Both the position numbers and the translations under genes were made by a program. Below are positions 1 through 10,810 of a DNA stretch of 64,000 bases, piece by piece. The DNA is from Burkholderia sp. SRS-W-2-2016 (lineage in GTDB: Bacteria > Pseudomonadota > Gammaproteobacteria > Burkholderiales > Burkholderiaceae), in assembly GCF_001931485.1 (NCBI RefSeq), contig NZ_MSDV01000014.1, forward strand, positions 19,159-83,158, written 5' to 3'. Position 1 is the stretch's first letter. Each line of letters begins with the position of its first letter. Below the pieces are notes generated by a model. It did not search any database. It was not told the DNA's origin and saw nothing but the letters and a program-made list of their open reading frames with translations.

Positions 1-119
1 CCGCCGCCGGCCGGCGCGACGCCGAGCCGGTCGGCGACGTACTGGACGCCCTCGTCGAGGGTGCGCGCGGAAATCACAAGGTGATCGAGACTGAGCGAGT
101 GAGCGGTCGGGGCTGTCAT
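1..119 (-). CDS. VOC/glyoxalase-like domain protein (N-terminal fragment)
   Basis: The gene runs off the left edge; only its first 39 or so codons are present, starting from the ATG whose complement is at 117-119. The visible peptide begins MTAPTAHSLSLDHLVISART and continues with a stretch reading VQYVADRLGV. The pattern LDHLVI...L......L.... is the opening beta-alpha unit of vicinal-oxygen-chelate proteins, particularly the glyoxalase-like group often annotated as VOC family protein. The His in LDHLV is the usual first metal ligand of this fold. It is divergent from the MocR-type regulator that starts at 409, with about 290 bp between them. Substrate cannot be inferred from a fragment. Confidence 0.75.
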   Translation of the reverse strand, partial: MTAPTAHSLSLDHLVISARTLDEGVQYVADRLGVAPAGG

Positions 120-340
120 GGCGAAACGACGGAAAACGCTATTTTTGCGGGAAGCCGGTGCGTATCACGCGTGCTGCCTGCGTGACGGCTGCGCTGCCGG
201 GGCCGTAAGCATAACCGTTTGCCGGATCGGCGGGCCATGCGGATGAGGGGCGAACCGCGATCCGGCCCGCTGTGCAGCGCGTTTGCGACGTTGTTGCGTC
301 GTCTTTGCGGTGCGTCATCCTTTTTTGCTGGCTTCAAATG

Positions 341-397
341 TAACGGTCGCGACCTGCACAGTAACGGTACAATCGCCGCGATACTGTTCGGTACAGT
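341..397. promoter_or_regulatory. Candidate operator of the MocR-type regulator
   Basis: A perfect inverted repeat ACTGT-N5-ACAGT lies at 383-397, ending 11 bp before the regulator start codon. The tetramer CGGT recurs at 344-347, 365-368 and 389-392, the first two in the context TAACGGT, spaced 21 and 24 bp, about two helical turns. MocR/GntR-type regulators commonly autoregulate through repeats close to their own start or to a divergent target. Here the divergent target would be the VOC gene. Binding is inferred, not shown. Confidence 0.4.
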
Positions 398-408
398 TGG
401 AGCCCGTC

Positions 409-1866
409 ATGTCCGTCCCGCTTGCCCAGATTCCCACCCCGCACGACACCGCCTCGCTGACGCTGGTCGAGCAGCTCGTCCAGTGGGCGCGCCGCCGCAT
501 CGAGGAGCGGGTGTTCCGCCCCGGCATGCGGATGCCGTCGATCCGCAAACTCGCGCTCGACAAGGGCGTGTCGCGTTTCACGGTGGTCGAGGCGTACGAG
601 CGCCTCGTCGCCCAGGGCTTTCTGGAATCGCGGCGCGGCTCCGGCTTCTACGTGCGCGAGCGGCAGGGCGGGGTCGCGAGCGTGACGGAGCTGCATCCGC
701 GCGAGCAGGCGCTGCCCGCGCCGGCCAATATCGACGTCGTCTGGCTGCTGCGCAACATGCTGCACACCGGCGCGCGGCCCGAGCGCAGCCCCGGTCTCGG
801 CTATCTGCCGAGCCGCTGGCTCGACGGCGAGCTGATCACCAACGCGCTGCGCACGCTCGGCCGGCAAAGCGGCGCGCAGATGCTCGGCATCGGCACCGCG
901 CAGGGTTTTCTGCCGCTGCGTCAACAGTTGCAGACGCGCCTCGAAGAACTCGAGATCGGCGCGTCGCCCGAGCAGATCGTGACGGTGTCCGGCATCACTC
1001 AGGCGGTCGACCTGATTTCGCGCATCTACGTGAAGCCGGGCGATGCGGTGATCGTCGGCGATCCGGCGTGGTTCCAGATGTTCGGCAGCTTCGCGTCGCA
1101 GGGCGCGCGCCTCGTCGGGATGCCGTACACGCCGGACGGCCCGGACCTCGACGCGCTCGAAGCGCTGGTGCAGGAATGGCGCCCGAAAATGCTGGTGATC
1201 AACTCGGTGCTGCAAAACCCGACCGGCACCTCGCTGAGCGCCGCGCAGGCGTTCCGGATCCTGCGGCTCGCCGAGGCGTACGACTTCATCGTCGTCGAGG
1301 ACGATATCTACGGCGACCTGTGCCCGCCGGGCTATCCGGGTACGCGGCTCGCCAGCCTCGATCAGCTCAAGCGCGTGATCTACCTCGGCAGCTTTTCGAA
1401 GACGCTGGCGCCCAATTTGCGCGTCGGCTTCATCGCGAGTGCGCCGGAGGTCGCAATGGTGGTCAGCAATCAGAAGATGCTGGTCGGCATGACGAGCCCC
1501 GAGCTGAACGAGCGGGTGATCTACAAGATCCTGACCGAGGGCCATTACCGGCGGCACGTCGAGCGAATCCGCGCGCGCCTCGACGGGGTGCGCGAAAAAG
1601 CCGTGCGGATGATCGAGAAGACCGGCATGAAGCTGTTCCTGACCCCGACCGCCGGGATGTTCCTGTGGGCCGACACCGGCGTCGACGCCGGCGCGCTCGC
1701 CGCGGCCGGCCACGAAGCCGGTTTTCTGCTGACGCCCGGGGGCATCTTTTCGCCGCAGCAGTCGCCGAGCACGTGGATGCGCTTCAACATCGCCAATTGC
1801 GGCGATCCCGAACTGCCGGCGTTTCTGAGCGGCTATCTGGACAGCGTCGCGCGCCGCGCCTCTTGA
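409..1866 (+). CDS. MocR-type transcriptional regulator / PLP-dependent aminotransferase fold
   Basis: This 485-residue protein fuses an N-terminal GntR winged helix (about residues 12-80, with MPSIRKLALDKGVSRFTVVEAYERL as a split but clear DNA-recognition region) to a class I aminotransferase-like domain from about residue 110. The PLP lysine is the K of SFSKTLAP. The ordered motifs NPTG (NSVLQNPTGTSLS) and EDDIYGDL are typical of the aminotransferase fold. Such MocR/YdcR-like proteins sense PLP or an amino-compound and usually control a neighbouring gene. I chose ATG 409 because the longer reading frame upstream (from 283) would run through the candidate operator and has no family similarity. 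Its last codons overlap the htpG heat-shock promoter. The effector is unknown. Confidence 0.9.
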   Translation: MSVPLAQIPTPHDTASLTLVEQLVQWARRRIEERVFRPGMRMPSIRKLALDKGVSRFTVVEAYERLVAQGFLESRRGSGFYVRERQGGVASVTELHPREQALPAPANIDVVWLLRNMLHTGARPERSPGLGYLPSRWLDGELITNALRTLGRQSGAQMLGIGTAQGFLPLRQQLQTRLEELEIGASPEQIVTVSGITQAVDLISRIYVKPGDAVIVGDPAWFQMFGSFASQGARLVGMPYTPDGPDLDALEALVQEWRPKMLVINSVLQNPTGTSLSAAQAFRILRLAEAYDFIVVEDDIYGDLCPPGYPGTRLASLDQLKRVIYLGSFSKTLAPNLRVGFIASAPEVAMVVSNQKMLVGMTSPELNERVIYKILTEGHYRRHVERIRARLDGVREKAVRMIEKTGMKLFLTPTAGMFLWADTGVDAGALAAAGHEAGFLLTPGGIFSPQQSPSTWMRFNIANCGDPELPAFLSGYLDSVARRAS

Positions 1867-1890
1867 AACCTGGCCGGCGCGTCCCCATTT
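1862..1890 (+). promoter_or_regulatory. Sigma-32 (RpoH) heat-shock promoter of htpG
   Basis: The -35 element CTTGAAA is at 1862-1868 and the -10 element CCCCATTT at 1883-1890, separated by 14 bp. This matches the sigma-32 consensus (CTTGAAA, CCCCATnT, spacer 11-16) at every defined position. The -35 box overlaps the stop codon of the upstream regulator gene. A start near 1897 would give a leader of about 100 nt before htpG. Confidence 0.85.
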
Positions 1891-1997
1891 GCGCGGACGA
1901 TCCGGCGCGACGGGGCTAGCCGGTTGCCCCGTCCACCGTCCCCGAAGCGCGCTTCGGAGACGCCCGAAACCCATTCGCAACAGAGAGGAATCCGACC

Positions 1998-3896
1998 GTG
2001 GCACAAGAAACCATGAGCTTTCAGGCAGAAGTGAAACAGCTTCTGCAACTGATGATCCATTCGCTGTACAGCAACAAGGAAATCTTTCTGCGCGAGCTGA
2101 TCTCGAACGCGTCCGACGCGGCCGACAAGCTGCGCTTCGAGGCGATCGAAAACAGCGCGCTGTACGAGAACGATCCGAACCTGCGCATTCGCGTGTCCTA
2201 CGACAAGGCCGCCCGCACCGTCACGCTCGACGACAACGGCATCGGCATGAGCCGCGACGAAGCGATCTCGAACCTCGGCACGATCGCGCGTTCGGGCACC
2301 AAGGAATTTTTCGGCAAGCTGTCGGGCGACCAGCAGAAGGACGCGGCGCTGATCGGCCAGTTCGGCGTGGGCTTCTACTCGGGCTTTATCGTCGCCGACA
2401 AGATCACCGTCGAAACGCGCCGCGCCGGTCTGCCGGCGTCGGAAGGCGTGCGCTGGGTCAGCGCGGGCGAGGGCGATTTCGCGGTCGAGCAGATCGAACG
2501 CGCGGCGCGCGGCACGACCATCACGCTGCATCTGCGTGCCGATGAGGACGAGCTGCTGTCGTCGCATCGCCTGAAGTCGATCATCCAGAAGTACTCGGAC
2601 CACGTCGCGCTGCCGATCCTGATGCAGCAGGAAGAGTGGGACGCGGAAAAGAGCGAGATGGTCGCGAAGGACGAAGACGAGACCGTCAACCAGGCGAGCG
2701 CGCTGTGGACCCGCGCGAAGAACGACATCACCGACGAGCAGTACAAGCAGTTCTACCAGCACATTTCGCACGATCATCAGGATCCGCTGACGTGGACCCA
2801 CAATCGTGTGGAAGGCCGCAGCGAGTACACGCAGCTGCTGTACGTGCCCGCGCATGCGCCGTTCGATCTGTGGAACCGCGAGCAGCGCGGCGGCCTGAAG
2901 CTGTACGTGAAGCGCGTGTTCATCATGGACGACGCCGAACAATTGCTGCCCACGTATCTGCGTTTCGTGAAGGGCGTGGTCGATTCGGCCGATCTGCCGC
3001 TGAACGTGTCGCGCGAAATTTTGCAGGAAAGCCGCGACGTGAAGGCGATTCGCGAAGGCGTGACCAAGCGCGCGCTGTCGATGCTCGAAGAACTGGCCAA
3101 CTCGGATAACGACGCCGAAAAGGAACAGTACGCGGGCTTCTGGAAGGAATTCGGCCAGGTGCTGAAGGAAGGCATCGGCGAAGACTTTGCCAATCGCGAG
3201 CGGATCGCGAAGCTGGTGCGCTTTGCGTCGACCCATACCGGCACCGCCGAGCAGACCGTCGCGCTGGCCGACTACGTCGCGCGCATGAAGCCGGAGCAGA
3301 GCAAGATCTACTACGTGACCGCCGATACGTGGCAGGCCGCCGCCAACAGCCCGCACCTCGAAGTGTTCCGCAAGAAGGGCGTCGAAGTGCTGCTGCTGAC
3401 CGATCGCGTCGACGAGTGGATGCTGTCGTTCCTCAATGAGTTCGACGGCAAGCCGCTGCAAAGCGTCGCGCGCGGCGACCTCGATCTGGGCGCGCTGAAC
3501 GACGAAGAGAAGGCCGCGCAGGAGAAGGTCGGCGAAGAGTTCAAGCCGCTGGTCGAGAAGATGAAGGAAGCGCTGAAGGACAAGGCCAAGGACGTGCGTC
3601 TGACGTTCCGCCTGACCGATTCGCCGTCCTGCCTCGTCGCCGACGACGGCGAGATGAGCGGCTACCTGCAACGGATGCTGAAGGCCGCCGGTCAGCAGGC
3701 GCCGGATTTCCAGCCGATTCTCGAAGTGAATCCGGAGCACGCGCTGGTGAAGGGCCTGCACGCAGATAGCGCGAATTTCGACGACTGGTGCCATCTGCTG
3801 TTCGATCAGGCGATGCTGGCCGAAGGCGGTTCGCTCGAGGATCCGGCGAGCTTCGTGAAGCGGACCAATGCGTTGTTGTTGTCGCGCGCCGGTTGA
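1998..3896 (+). CDS. htpG: Molecular chaperone HtpG (bacterial Hsp90)
   Basis: A 632-residue Hsp90-family chaperone, the usual bacterial length. The N-terminal GHKL ATPase domain (about 1-215) carries [16 protein letters not shown], the DNGIGM motif and the lid motif GQFGVGFYS. The middle domain follows ([17 protein letters not shown] near residue 340) and the C-terminal dimerisation domain ends at SRAG. The start is GTG at 1998: AGAGAGGA lies about 8 nt upstream, and the N-terminal sequence [15 protein letters not shown] aligns with the start of E. coli HtpG, whereas the internal ATG at 2013 would lose that segment. It acts in the cytosol as an ATP-dependent client-remodelling chaperone. It sits behind a sigma-32 promoter and ends in a strong terminator, so it is a single-gene heat-shock unit. 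Confidence 0.97.
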   Translation: MAQETMSFQAEVKQLLQLMIHSLYSNKEIFLRELISNASDAADKLRFEAIENSALYENDPNLRIRVSYDKAARTVTLDDNGIGMSRDEAISNLGTIARSGTKEFFGKLSGDQQKDAALIGQFGVGFYSGFIVADKITVETRRAGLPASEGVRWVSAGEGDFAVEQIERAARGTTITLHLRADEDELLSSHRLKSIIQKYSDHVALPILMQQEEWDAEKSEMVAKDEDETVNQASALWTRAKNDITDEQYKQFYQHISHDHQDPLTWTHNRVEGRSEYTQLLYVPAHAPFDLWNREQRGGLKLYVKRVFIMDDAEQLLPTYLRFVKGVVDSADLPLNVSREILQESRDVKAIREGVTKRALSMLEELANSDNDAEKEQYAGFWKEFGQVLKEGIGEDFANRERIAKLVRFASTHTGTAEQTVALADYVARMKPEQSKIYYVTADTWQAAANSPHLEVFRKKGVEVLLLTDRVDEWMLSFLNEFDGKPLQSVARGDLDLGALNDEEKAAQEKVGEEFKPLVEKMKEALKDKAKDVRLTFRLTDSPSCLVADDGEMSGYLQRMLKAAGQQAPDFQPILEVNPEHALVKGLHADSANFDDWCHLLFDQAMLAEGGSLEDPASFVKRTNALLLSRAG

Positions 3897-3965
3897 TTCC
3901 GGGTTTGACTTGAACGCGTCGTTGCTTTTGAGCGTGACGATGCGTTAGCTTGAGTTGGTCGGTGA

Positions 3966-3998
3966 AAAATGCGCTGCTTCGGCAGCGCATTTTTTTTG
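3966..3998 (+). terminator. Rho-independent terminator of htpG
   Basis: The stem TGCGCTGC / GCAGCGCA closes on the very stable UUCG tetraloop, is flanked by an A-run and followed by eight T. Classic intrinsic terminator about 70 bp after the htpG stop. Confidence 0.93.
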
Positions 3999-4055
3999 CC
4001 CGTCGATGTGTCGGGTTGCGGGTAAGAGGCCCTCAAGTCCGACAAATCACGCCGC

Positions 4056-4061
4056 TATAAT
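4056..4061 (+). promoter_or_regulatory. -10 box of a near-leaderless ubiC promoter
   Basis: A perfect TATAAT ends 8 bp before the ubiC ATG (4070). Transcription would normally begin 6-8 nt after this hexamer, giving a leader of 0-3 nt with no room for a Shine-Dalgarno site. The -35 region at about 17 bp spacing (TCAAGT) is weak. Confidence 0.5.
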
Positions 4062-4069
4062 CCGACACC

Positions 4070-4816
4070 ATGCCTATCCGTTTCGATCCCGCCGACGCGC
4101 ACTGGCGCGTCGCGCCTCTGCCCCGTTTCAGCGCCGCGCAGAAAGACTGGTTGACCCGCGGCGGTTCCCTGACCGCGCATCTGCGCACGCTCGGCGCGGT
4201 AGCGGTGCGCGTGACGCGCGAGACCGTCGCGCTGCCGTGGCCCGACGAAGCCGCCGCGCTCGGGCTCGCGCCGCGCGCGCCGGTGTGGGTGCGCGAAGTG
4301 GTGCTGTCGGTCGATGGCGTGCCGTTCGTCGCCGCGCATAGCGTGACGCCGCGCGCGGCCAGCGTCGGCGTGTGGCAGGCCACGCGTCGGTTGCGCACGC
4401 GGCCGCTGGCCGAGCTGCTGTATAGCGATAGCAGTGTCGCGCGCTCGGCGCTGGTGAGTCGTAGCGTGGGGGCGCGGCATCCGTTGTATCGGTTGGCGGT
4501 GCGGGAGATTGGCGACGGTGCCCGGCAGGCGCCGCATGCGCTGGTCGCGCGGCGCTCGGTGTTCGAGCGGCACGGCGCGCCGTTGATGGTGACGGAGTGT
4601 ATGTTGCCGGCGTTGTGGGAGTGGTTGGGTGTTATGGGTGAAGCGGGTGGGGCGGCTGGCGACGATGCGGCCGCCGCGGCAGGTTCCGCATCGGGGCCAG
4701 CGGCCACGCATGCAGCCGCAGCGAACGCCCGGATGCGCGAGCACGGCCGTCCGCTCGATCACACCGCATCGCGCGCGCACCCGGCGCCGCGCACCGCCGA
4801 CGATAGGAGCCGCTGA
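4070..4816 (+). CDS. ubiC: Chorismate lyase
   Basis: This cytosolic enzyme converts chorismate to 4-hydroxybenzoate and pyruvate, the first committed step of ubiquinone synthesis. UbiC signatures are visible: the WLTRGGSLT segment near residue 26, [21 protein letters not shown] near 80 (split by me from a longer match), HPLYRLAV, and [10 protein letters not shown] carrying the catalytic glutamate. The UbiC domain ends near residue 185. A further tail of about 65 residues is Ala/Arg-rich low complexity, so the 248-residue protein is much longer than the roughly 165-residue E. coli enzyme. Codon and base usage turn T/G-richer from about 4460 to 4640. Its stop overlaps the start of the next gene by one base, so the two are probably translated together. 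ubiA is not in the window. Confidence 0.88.
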   Translation: MPIRFDPADAHWRVAPLPRFSAAQKDWLTRGGSLTAHLRTLGAVAVRVTRETVALPWPDEAAALGLAPRAPVWVREVVLSVDGVPFVAAHSVTPRAASVGVWQATRRLRTRPLAELLYSDSSVARSALVSRSVGARHPLYRLAVREIGDGARQAPHALVARRSVFERHGAPLMVTECMLPALWEWLGVMGEAGGAAGDDAAAAAGSASGPAATHAAAANARMREHGRPLDHTASRAHPAPRTADDRSR

Positions 4817-5292
4817 TGTTGCAGGGCTTTCCTCCGGTCGTCGCGGCCGACACGCACACGCTGATTCTCGGCAGCTTTCCCGGTGAGGCGTCGCTGGCGG
4901 CGGCGCAGTATTACGCGCATCCGCGCAATCAGTTCTGGCGTCTGCTCGGCACGGTGCTAGGCGAGGCATCGCTGCACGAATTGCCCTACGAAGAACGCCT
5001 GACGCGAGTGCTCGCGCATCGCATCGGCATCTGGGACGTGCTCGACGCGTGCCATCGCCAGGGCAGCCTCGATTCGGCGATTCGCAATGCGCAGCCGAAC
5101 GACTTCGCATCGTTGCGCGAGCACGCGCCGCGGTTAAAGAAGGTCTGCTTCAACGGCAAGACAGCAGGGCGGTTCGCCGAAGTGATCGGAGCAGCCGGGT
5201 ATGAAACCCTCGTACTCCCATCGTCCAGCCCGGCAAACGCGATGCTGTCGTTCGAGCAGAAGCTGGCGCTATGGCGTCAGATCCCGACCTGA
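4816..5292 (+). CDS. DNA-deoxyinosine glycosylase (UDG superfamily, HDG type)
   Basis: A 158-residue protein with the uracil-DNA-glycosylase superfamily fold: the opening motif LILGSFPGEASL with YYAHPRNQFWRLL (residues 15-45), then GIWDVLDAC, and the closing motif LPSSSPANA. The GSFPG and HPxNxFW pair typifies family 6 enzymes that release hypoxanthine from deaminated adenine. The ATG overlaps the ubiC stop (TGATG). The 3' end overlaps the convergent GNAT gene by 16 bp. The expected role is base-excision repair of deoxyinosine. The family assignment rests on motif reading; uracil or mismatch activity is an alternative. Confidence 0.82.
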   Translation: MLQGFPPVVAADTHTLILGSFPGEASLAAAQYYAHPRNQFWRLLGTVLGEASLHELPYEERLTRVLAHRIGIWDVLDACHRQGSLDSAIRNAQPNDFASLREHAPRLKKVCFNGKTAGRFAEVIGAAGYETLVLPSSSPANAMLSFEQKLALWRQIPT

Positions 5293-5804
5293 CCAAGTTC
5301 GAGCGCAAGAAACCGCGTACCCGCCACCGGATTCTCATAGTAGGGCGCGGTGTCCACGAATCCCGCGCGCTCGTAAATGCGCTGCGCAAACAGCGTTTGC
5401 GGAACCGAGTCGAGCACGAGCTTCGAGTAGCCCAGCTCGCGCGCTTTCCCGATCACGGACTCCACCAGCTTTTCTCCCAGCGACAAGCCTCGAAACGCTT
5501 CGCGAACATACAGCCGTTTGACTTCGGCGGTCTCGTCAGTATGACGAAGCAGTCCCACGCAACCGGCGAGTTCGCCGCCGGCATCGGCGACGAAGAACAT
5601 CCCGGACGGCAGCGTGTAAGTGGCTTCGAACGTATCCATCTCGGCCTCGAAGCCGCGATACGACAGATCCATATCGAGCCAGCGCACATACTCGCGAATC
5701 AGTGCGACGAGCCGCGGCGTATCGGCGGGAAAAACCGCTTCGCGGATGACCGGTGGCGGTGCTTGCATTTGCATTTGCTTTTGCATGGCGGCGCTCAGAT
5801 CCAT
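5277..5804 (-). CDS. GNAT family N-acetyltransferase
   Basis: A 175-residue acetyltransferase with the acetyl-CoA binding region in KRLYVREAFRGLSLGEKL (motif A, near residue 95-112; the normal R/QxxGxG loop appears as RGLSLG) and motif B near YERAGFVD. Substrate is not predictable. The N-terminus contains a Lys-Gln-Met-Gln-Met-Gln stretch encoded by a TTGCAT hexamer repeat, upstream of the domain proper, so the exact start (5804 or 5786) is uncertain. It begins inside the 3' end of the cupin gene (10 bp overlap) and its tail overlaps the convergent glycosylase gene. It is probably co-transcribed with the cupin and perhaps the AraC-type gene. Confidence 0.88.
   Translation of the reverse strand: MDLSAAMQKQMQMQAPPPVIREAVFPADTPRLVALIREYVRWLDMDLSYRGFEAEMDTFEATYTLPSGMFFVADAGGELAGCVGLLRHTDETAEVKRLYVREAFRGLSLGEKLVESVIGKARELGYSKLVLDSVPQTLFAQRIYERAGFVDTAPYYENPVAGTRFLALELGQVGI
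5763..5786. repeat. TTGCAT hexanucleotide repeat inside the GNAT gene
   Basis: Four tandem units: TTGCAT, TTGCAT, TTGCTT, TTGCAT. On the coding (minus) strand they specify the Met-Gln-Lys-Gln-Met-Gln run near the N-terminus. A related TTTGCA/TTTGCG array occurs at 27963. Confidence 0.7.
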
Positions 5805-6196
5805 TGATCGTTGGCGACGGTTCTGTCGCTCGTCATCTCGCCGGTGTTGAGCACACCGCGCGGCTCGATCAGCAGCACTTTCACTTCGGCTTCGGCATAC
5901 GGCTTGTGCTCGACGCCTTTCGGCACCACCGCCATCTCGCCCGCCTGCAACTCGATCGACCGATCGCGGAAGTCGATGCGCAAGCGGCCTTCGAGCACGA
6001 TGAAGGTTTCGTCGGTATCGGCGTGGTGATGCCAGATGAAATCGCCCAGCAGCTTCACGACCTTGAACTGATAGTCGTTCATTTCGGCGACCACGCGCGG
6101 CTGCCAGTGGCCGTCGATCAGACGGATTTTGTCGAGCAGGTTGATGCTCTGGTGCTGGCCGCGTTGCGCGGGCACGGGCTGGGAAGGGGTAGGCAT
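5795..6196 (-). CDS. Cupin domain protein
   Basis: A 133-residue single-domain cupin. Cupin motif 1 is visible as WHHHADTDETFIVLEGRL (about residues 54-71), supplying the H-x-H and E metal ligands, and motif 2 as PKGVEHKPYAEAE near residue 92-104. These beta-barrel proteins bind metals and may be small isomerases, dioxygenases or sensors; nothing here fixes the reaction. It lies 81 bp downstream of the AraC-type regulator on the same strand and overlaps the start of the GNAT gene, suggesting a small co-regulated set. Confidence 0.9.
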   Translation of the reverse strand: MPTPSQPVPAQRGQHQSINLLDKIRLIDGHWQPRVVAEMNDYQFKVVKLLGDFIWHHHADTDETFIVLEGRLRIDFRDRSIELQAGEMAVVPKGVEHKPYAEAEVKVLLIEPRGVLNTGEMTSDRTVANDQWI

Positions 6197-6277
6197 GATG
6201 GCTCCATTCGTTCGATGCGTGAAACGGAGCTTAGGCCGGCGCGCGGCGCGCGTCTTGAACGATTGTGCAAACCCGCG

Positions 6278-7108
6278 CTAGCCGGCGCGGCGCGCGCCGC
6301 CCATCATCGCGAGCCAGCGCGCGGGCGGGATCCCGTACGCGTGGCGAAAGTGCCGGGTCATATGGCTCTGGTCGGCGAAACCGGCCGCCGCCGCCGTCTC
6401 CGCCAGCGCGACGCCGCGCAGCATCAGCGCGCGCGCCGCTTCGAGCCGGCGCATCACCAGGTAGTGATAGGGGCTCGTGCCGTAAAAGGTGCGGAAATCG
6501 CGCGACAGGTTCCAGCGGTCCTGGCCGCTGACGGCGGCGAGTTCGTCGAGCGTGACGGCGTGGGTGCACGATGCGTCCAGGTACTCGCGCGCGGTTCGCG
6601 CGGCCGCGAAATCCGCCGAGCGGCGCATCGGCCGGGCGCCGGCCGCGCCGTCCAGCGCGAGCGCGAGACCGGCGAGCGCGTCGTCGCGTTCGAGCGGCTC
6701 CGCGTGCTCGTGCAACTGGCGCAGCGCGGTGCGGGTCGCGTCGAACAGGCGCGGATCGTCGGTGACGCCGCCTTCGACGAACGGCAGCGGCCGCCCGCCG
6801 AGCACCGCCTGAATCGCGGCGGGCTGCACGTACACCATCTGGTAGCGAAAACCCTCGTTCGTGCCGGCCTGGCCGTCGTGCGCTTCGTCGGGATGCAGGA
6901 CCATCACCTGTCCCGGCAGGCTGTGGCGCAGGCTGCGCCGGTAATGGAAGCATTGGACCCCGGCGAGCGTCAGGCCGATCGCGTAGGTGTCGTGGCGATG
7001 CATCGAATACGCGTTGCCGTGAAAAAACGCTTCGATGCGCTCGACGCCGCCGGCGGATTCCGAACGGGCAATCCAGTCGGAGCGGGCCTTGCTGGTGTCG
7101 CTGCTCAT
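6278..7108 (-). CDS. AraC family transcriptional regulator
   Basis: A 276-residue regulator with an N-terminal AraC-type cupin sensor domain (FFHGNAYSMHRHDTYA near residue 28, LHPDEAHDGQAG near 70) and a C-terminal double helix-turn-helix domain (LDELAAVSGQDRWNLSRDF, then LAETAAAAGFADQSHMTRHF). I prefer ATG 7108: GGAG lies 8 bp upstream, and the alternative TTG at 7120 would fall inside that ribosome-binding site. It is followed by the cupin and GNAT genes on the same strand. The ligand is unknown; the His-rich sensor start suggests a small molecule. Confidence 0.93.
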   Translation of the reverse strand: MSSDTSKARSDWIARSESAGGVERIEAFFHGNAYSMHRHDTYAIGLTLAGVQCFHYRRSLRHSLPGQVMVLHPDEAHDGQAGTNEGFRYQMVYVQPAAIQAVLGGRPLPFVEGGVTDDPRLFDATRTALRQLHEHAEPLERDDALAGLALALDGAAGARPMRRSADFAAARTAREYLDASCTHAVTLDELAAVSGQDRWNLSRDFRTFYGTSPYHYLVMRRLEAARALMLRGVALAETAAAAGFADQSHMTRHFRHAYGIPPARWLAMMGGARRAG

Positions 7109-7461
7109 CACATTCTCCAACTTTGTCTGGCGGAGCCGGCGGCGGGCTTCCGTAGCGGATCATTGTAGCCACAACGCGCTTTCCCGCCCGGAGCCCGCGC
7201 GCGGGCGCGGCCGCCGCCGGTTGCCCGAGCGCTTCTCCCCCGGCCCAAAAATGAGGCAGAATCCGGACGTGTTCCCCCGCTCTGCGACGTAGGCCGCCGG
7301 GTTCGCGATCCGTACCGCGTTTCGTGAATACCCGCCCCGCATCGCCGTCCGCCGCACACGTTGTGTCTGTCTCAGTGTTGCCCGATTCCCGACCGCGTTG
7401 TCCGGTGTCAGCCGGCCGCCGCGTGCGAGATGCCTTTCAACTGCCTGCCCAGAGCCTAGCA

Positions 7462-9702
<2,241 letters not shown>

Positions 9703-9732
9703 CCTGAAGCACGCCGAAATGAAGTGAACAGA

Positions 9733-9763
9733 AACCGCCCGCGCAACGCGGGCGGTTTTTTTC
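9733..9763 (+). terminator. Rho-independent terminator of icd
   Basis: Stem AACCGCCCGCG / CGCGGGCGGTT with a short CAA loop, followed by seven T, about 30 bp after the icd stop. Confidence 0.92.
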
Positions 9764-9858
9764 GTGGCGCGCGGGTTCGCGGCCGCTGCCGACGTCGAAT
9801 GCTATGCTCTCGGTCGTCCAGAAATTGCGCGTCCAGCGCGACCTCCAGAAATCCTCAC

Positions 9859-10782
9859 ATGACCAAACTGATCAAGCGCGCTTCGGCCGAAGCGCGTGCA
9901 TTCCGCAACCGCGACGCCGACGCCGTCGGCGGCAAACAGAAGAGCGCGCCGAAAGCCGCGCGCAACGCGAAATCTACCGCCGACACCGACCTGCACGACG
10001 CGCCGCAAATCGAAGCGCCGCGCAAGCCGCGTTTCGCGCCGGTCACGTTCTCCGAAGAAGGCGGCGTGCGCTACCTGCATTTCGGCACCGAGTGGGTGCA
10101 AGGCGCGATGCGTCTGCGCAAGCCCGACCATATCGAACTCGAATACGCGCAGCAGATGATGGCCTGGCTGCTGTTCCTCGAAACCCCGAAGCGGATCGTG
10201 CAGCTCGGGCTCGGCGCGGCGTCGCTGACCAAGTTCGCGCATCGCTTCCTGAAGAGCGCGAAGGTCGACGCGGTCGAGTTGAACCCGGCGGTGGTCGTCG
10301 CCGCGCGCACGATGTTCGATCTGCCGCGCGACGACGCGCGTCTGACCGTGCACGAAATCGACGCTTGGGACTTCGTCAACGACCGCGCGAATCACGGCAC
10401 GATCGGCGCGCTGCAGATCGACGTGTACGACGCGACCGCGCGCGGTCCGGTGCTCGATAGCGTCGGCTTTTACCGTGCGGCGCGCGAGTGTCTGACCGAA
10501 GCGGGCATCGTCACGGTAAACCTGTTCGGCGATCATCCGAGCTTCGTGCGCAACATGAAGCGCCTGAACGAGGCGTTCGACGGCCGCGTGGTCGCGCTGC
10601 CCGAAGTGCACGACGGCAACCGCATCGCGATCGCGTTCTCGGGGCCGGCGCTCGACGTGCCGTTCACCGCGCTCGACGCACGCGCGAAGCTGATCGAAGC
10701 CGAACTCGGCTTGCCGGCGCGCAAGTGGATCAAGGGTCTGCGCGAATCGACCGGGCAGACGGGCGCGTCGTTCGCGATCTGA
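9859..10782 (+). CDS. Spermidine synthase-like methyltransferase-fold protein
   Basis: A 307-residue protein with a Rossmann methyltransferase-like core: RIVQLGLGAASLTKFAHR (about residues 112-129) is the glycine-rich nucleotide loop, and VDAVELNPAVV supplies the acidic residue after beta-2. The GVRYLHFGTEWVQGAM segment resembles the spermine/spermidine synthase N-terminal region. An N-terminal, basic, low-complexity extension of about 50 residues precedes the fold. Members are annotated as spermidine synthase-like, but the DxY and D-D residues needed for polyamine synthesis are not obviously complete, so the substrate is uncertain. It is flanked by the icd terminator and its own downstream hairpin. 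Confidence 0.82.
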   Translation: MTKLIKRASAEARAFRNRDADAVGGKQKSAPKAARNAKSTADTDLHDAPQIEAPRKPRFAPVTFSEEGGVRYLHFGTEWVQGAMRLRKPDHIELEYAQQMMAWLLFLETPKRIVQLGLGAASLTKFAHRFLKSAKVDAVELNPAVVVAARTMFDLPRDDARLTVHEIDAWDFVNDRANHGTIGALQIDVYDATARGPVLDSVGFYRAARECLTEAGIVTVNLFGDHPSFVRNMKRLNEAFDGRVVALPEVHDGNRIAIAFSGPALDVPFTALDARAKLIEAELGLPARKWIKGLRESTGQTGASFAI

Positions 10783-10810
10783 TCGGCGCCTGGCCGGACG
10801 AGACTAGCGG

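Noticed and set aside
1833..3794. 653-residue open frame antisense to htpG
   Set aside because: Shadow of htpG; composition is typical of antisense frames and there is no family match.
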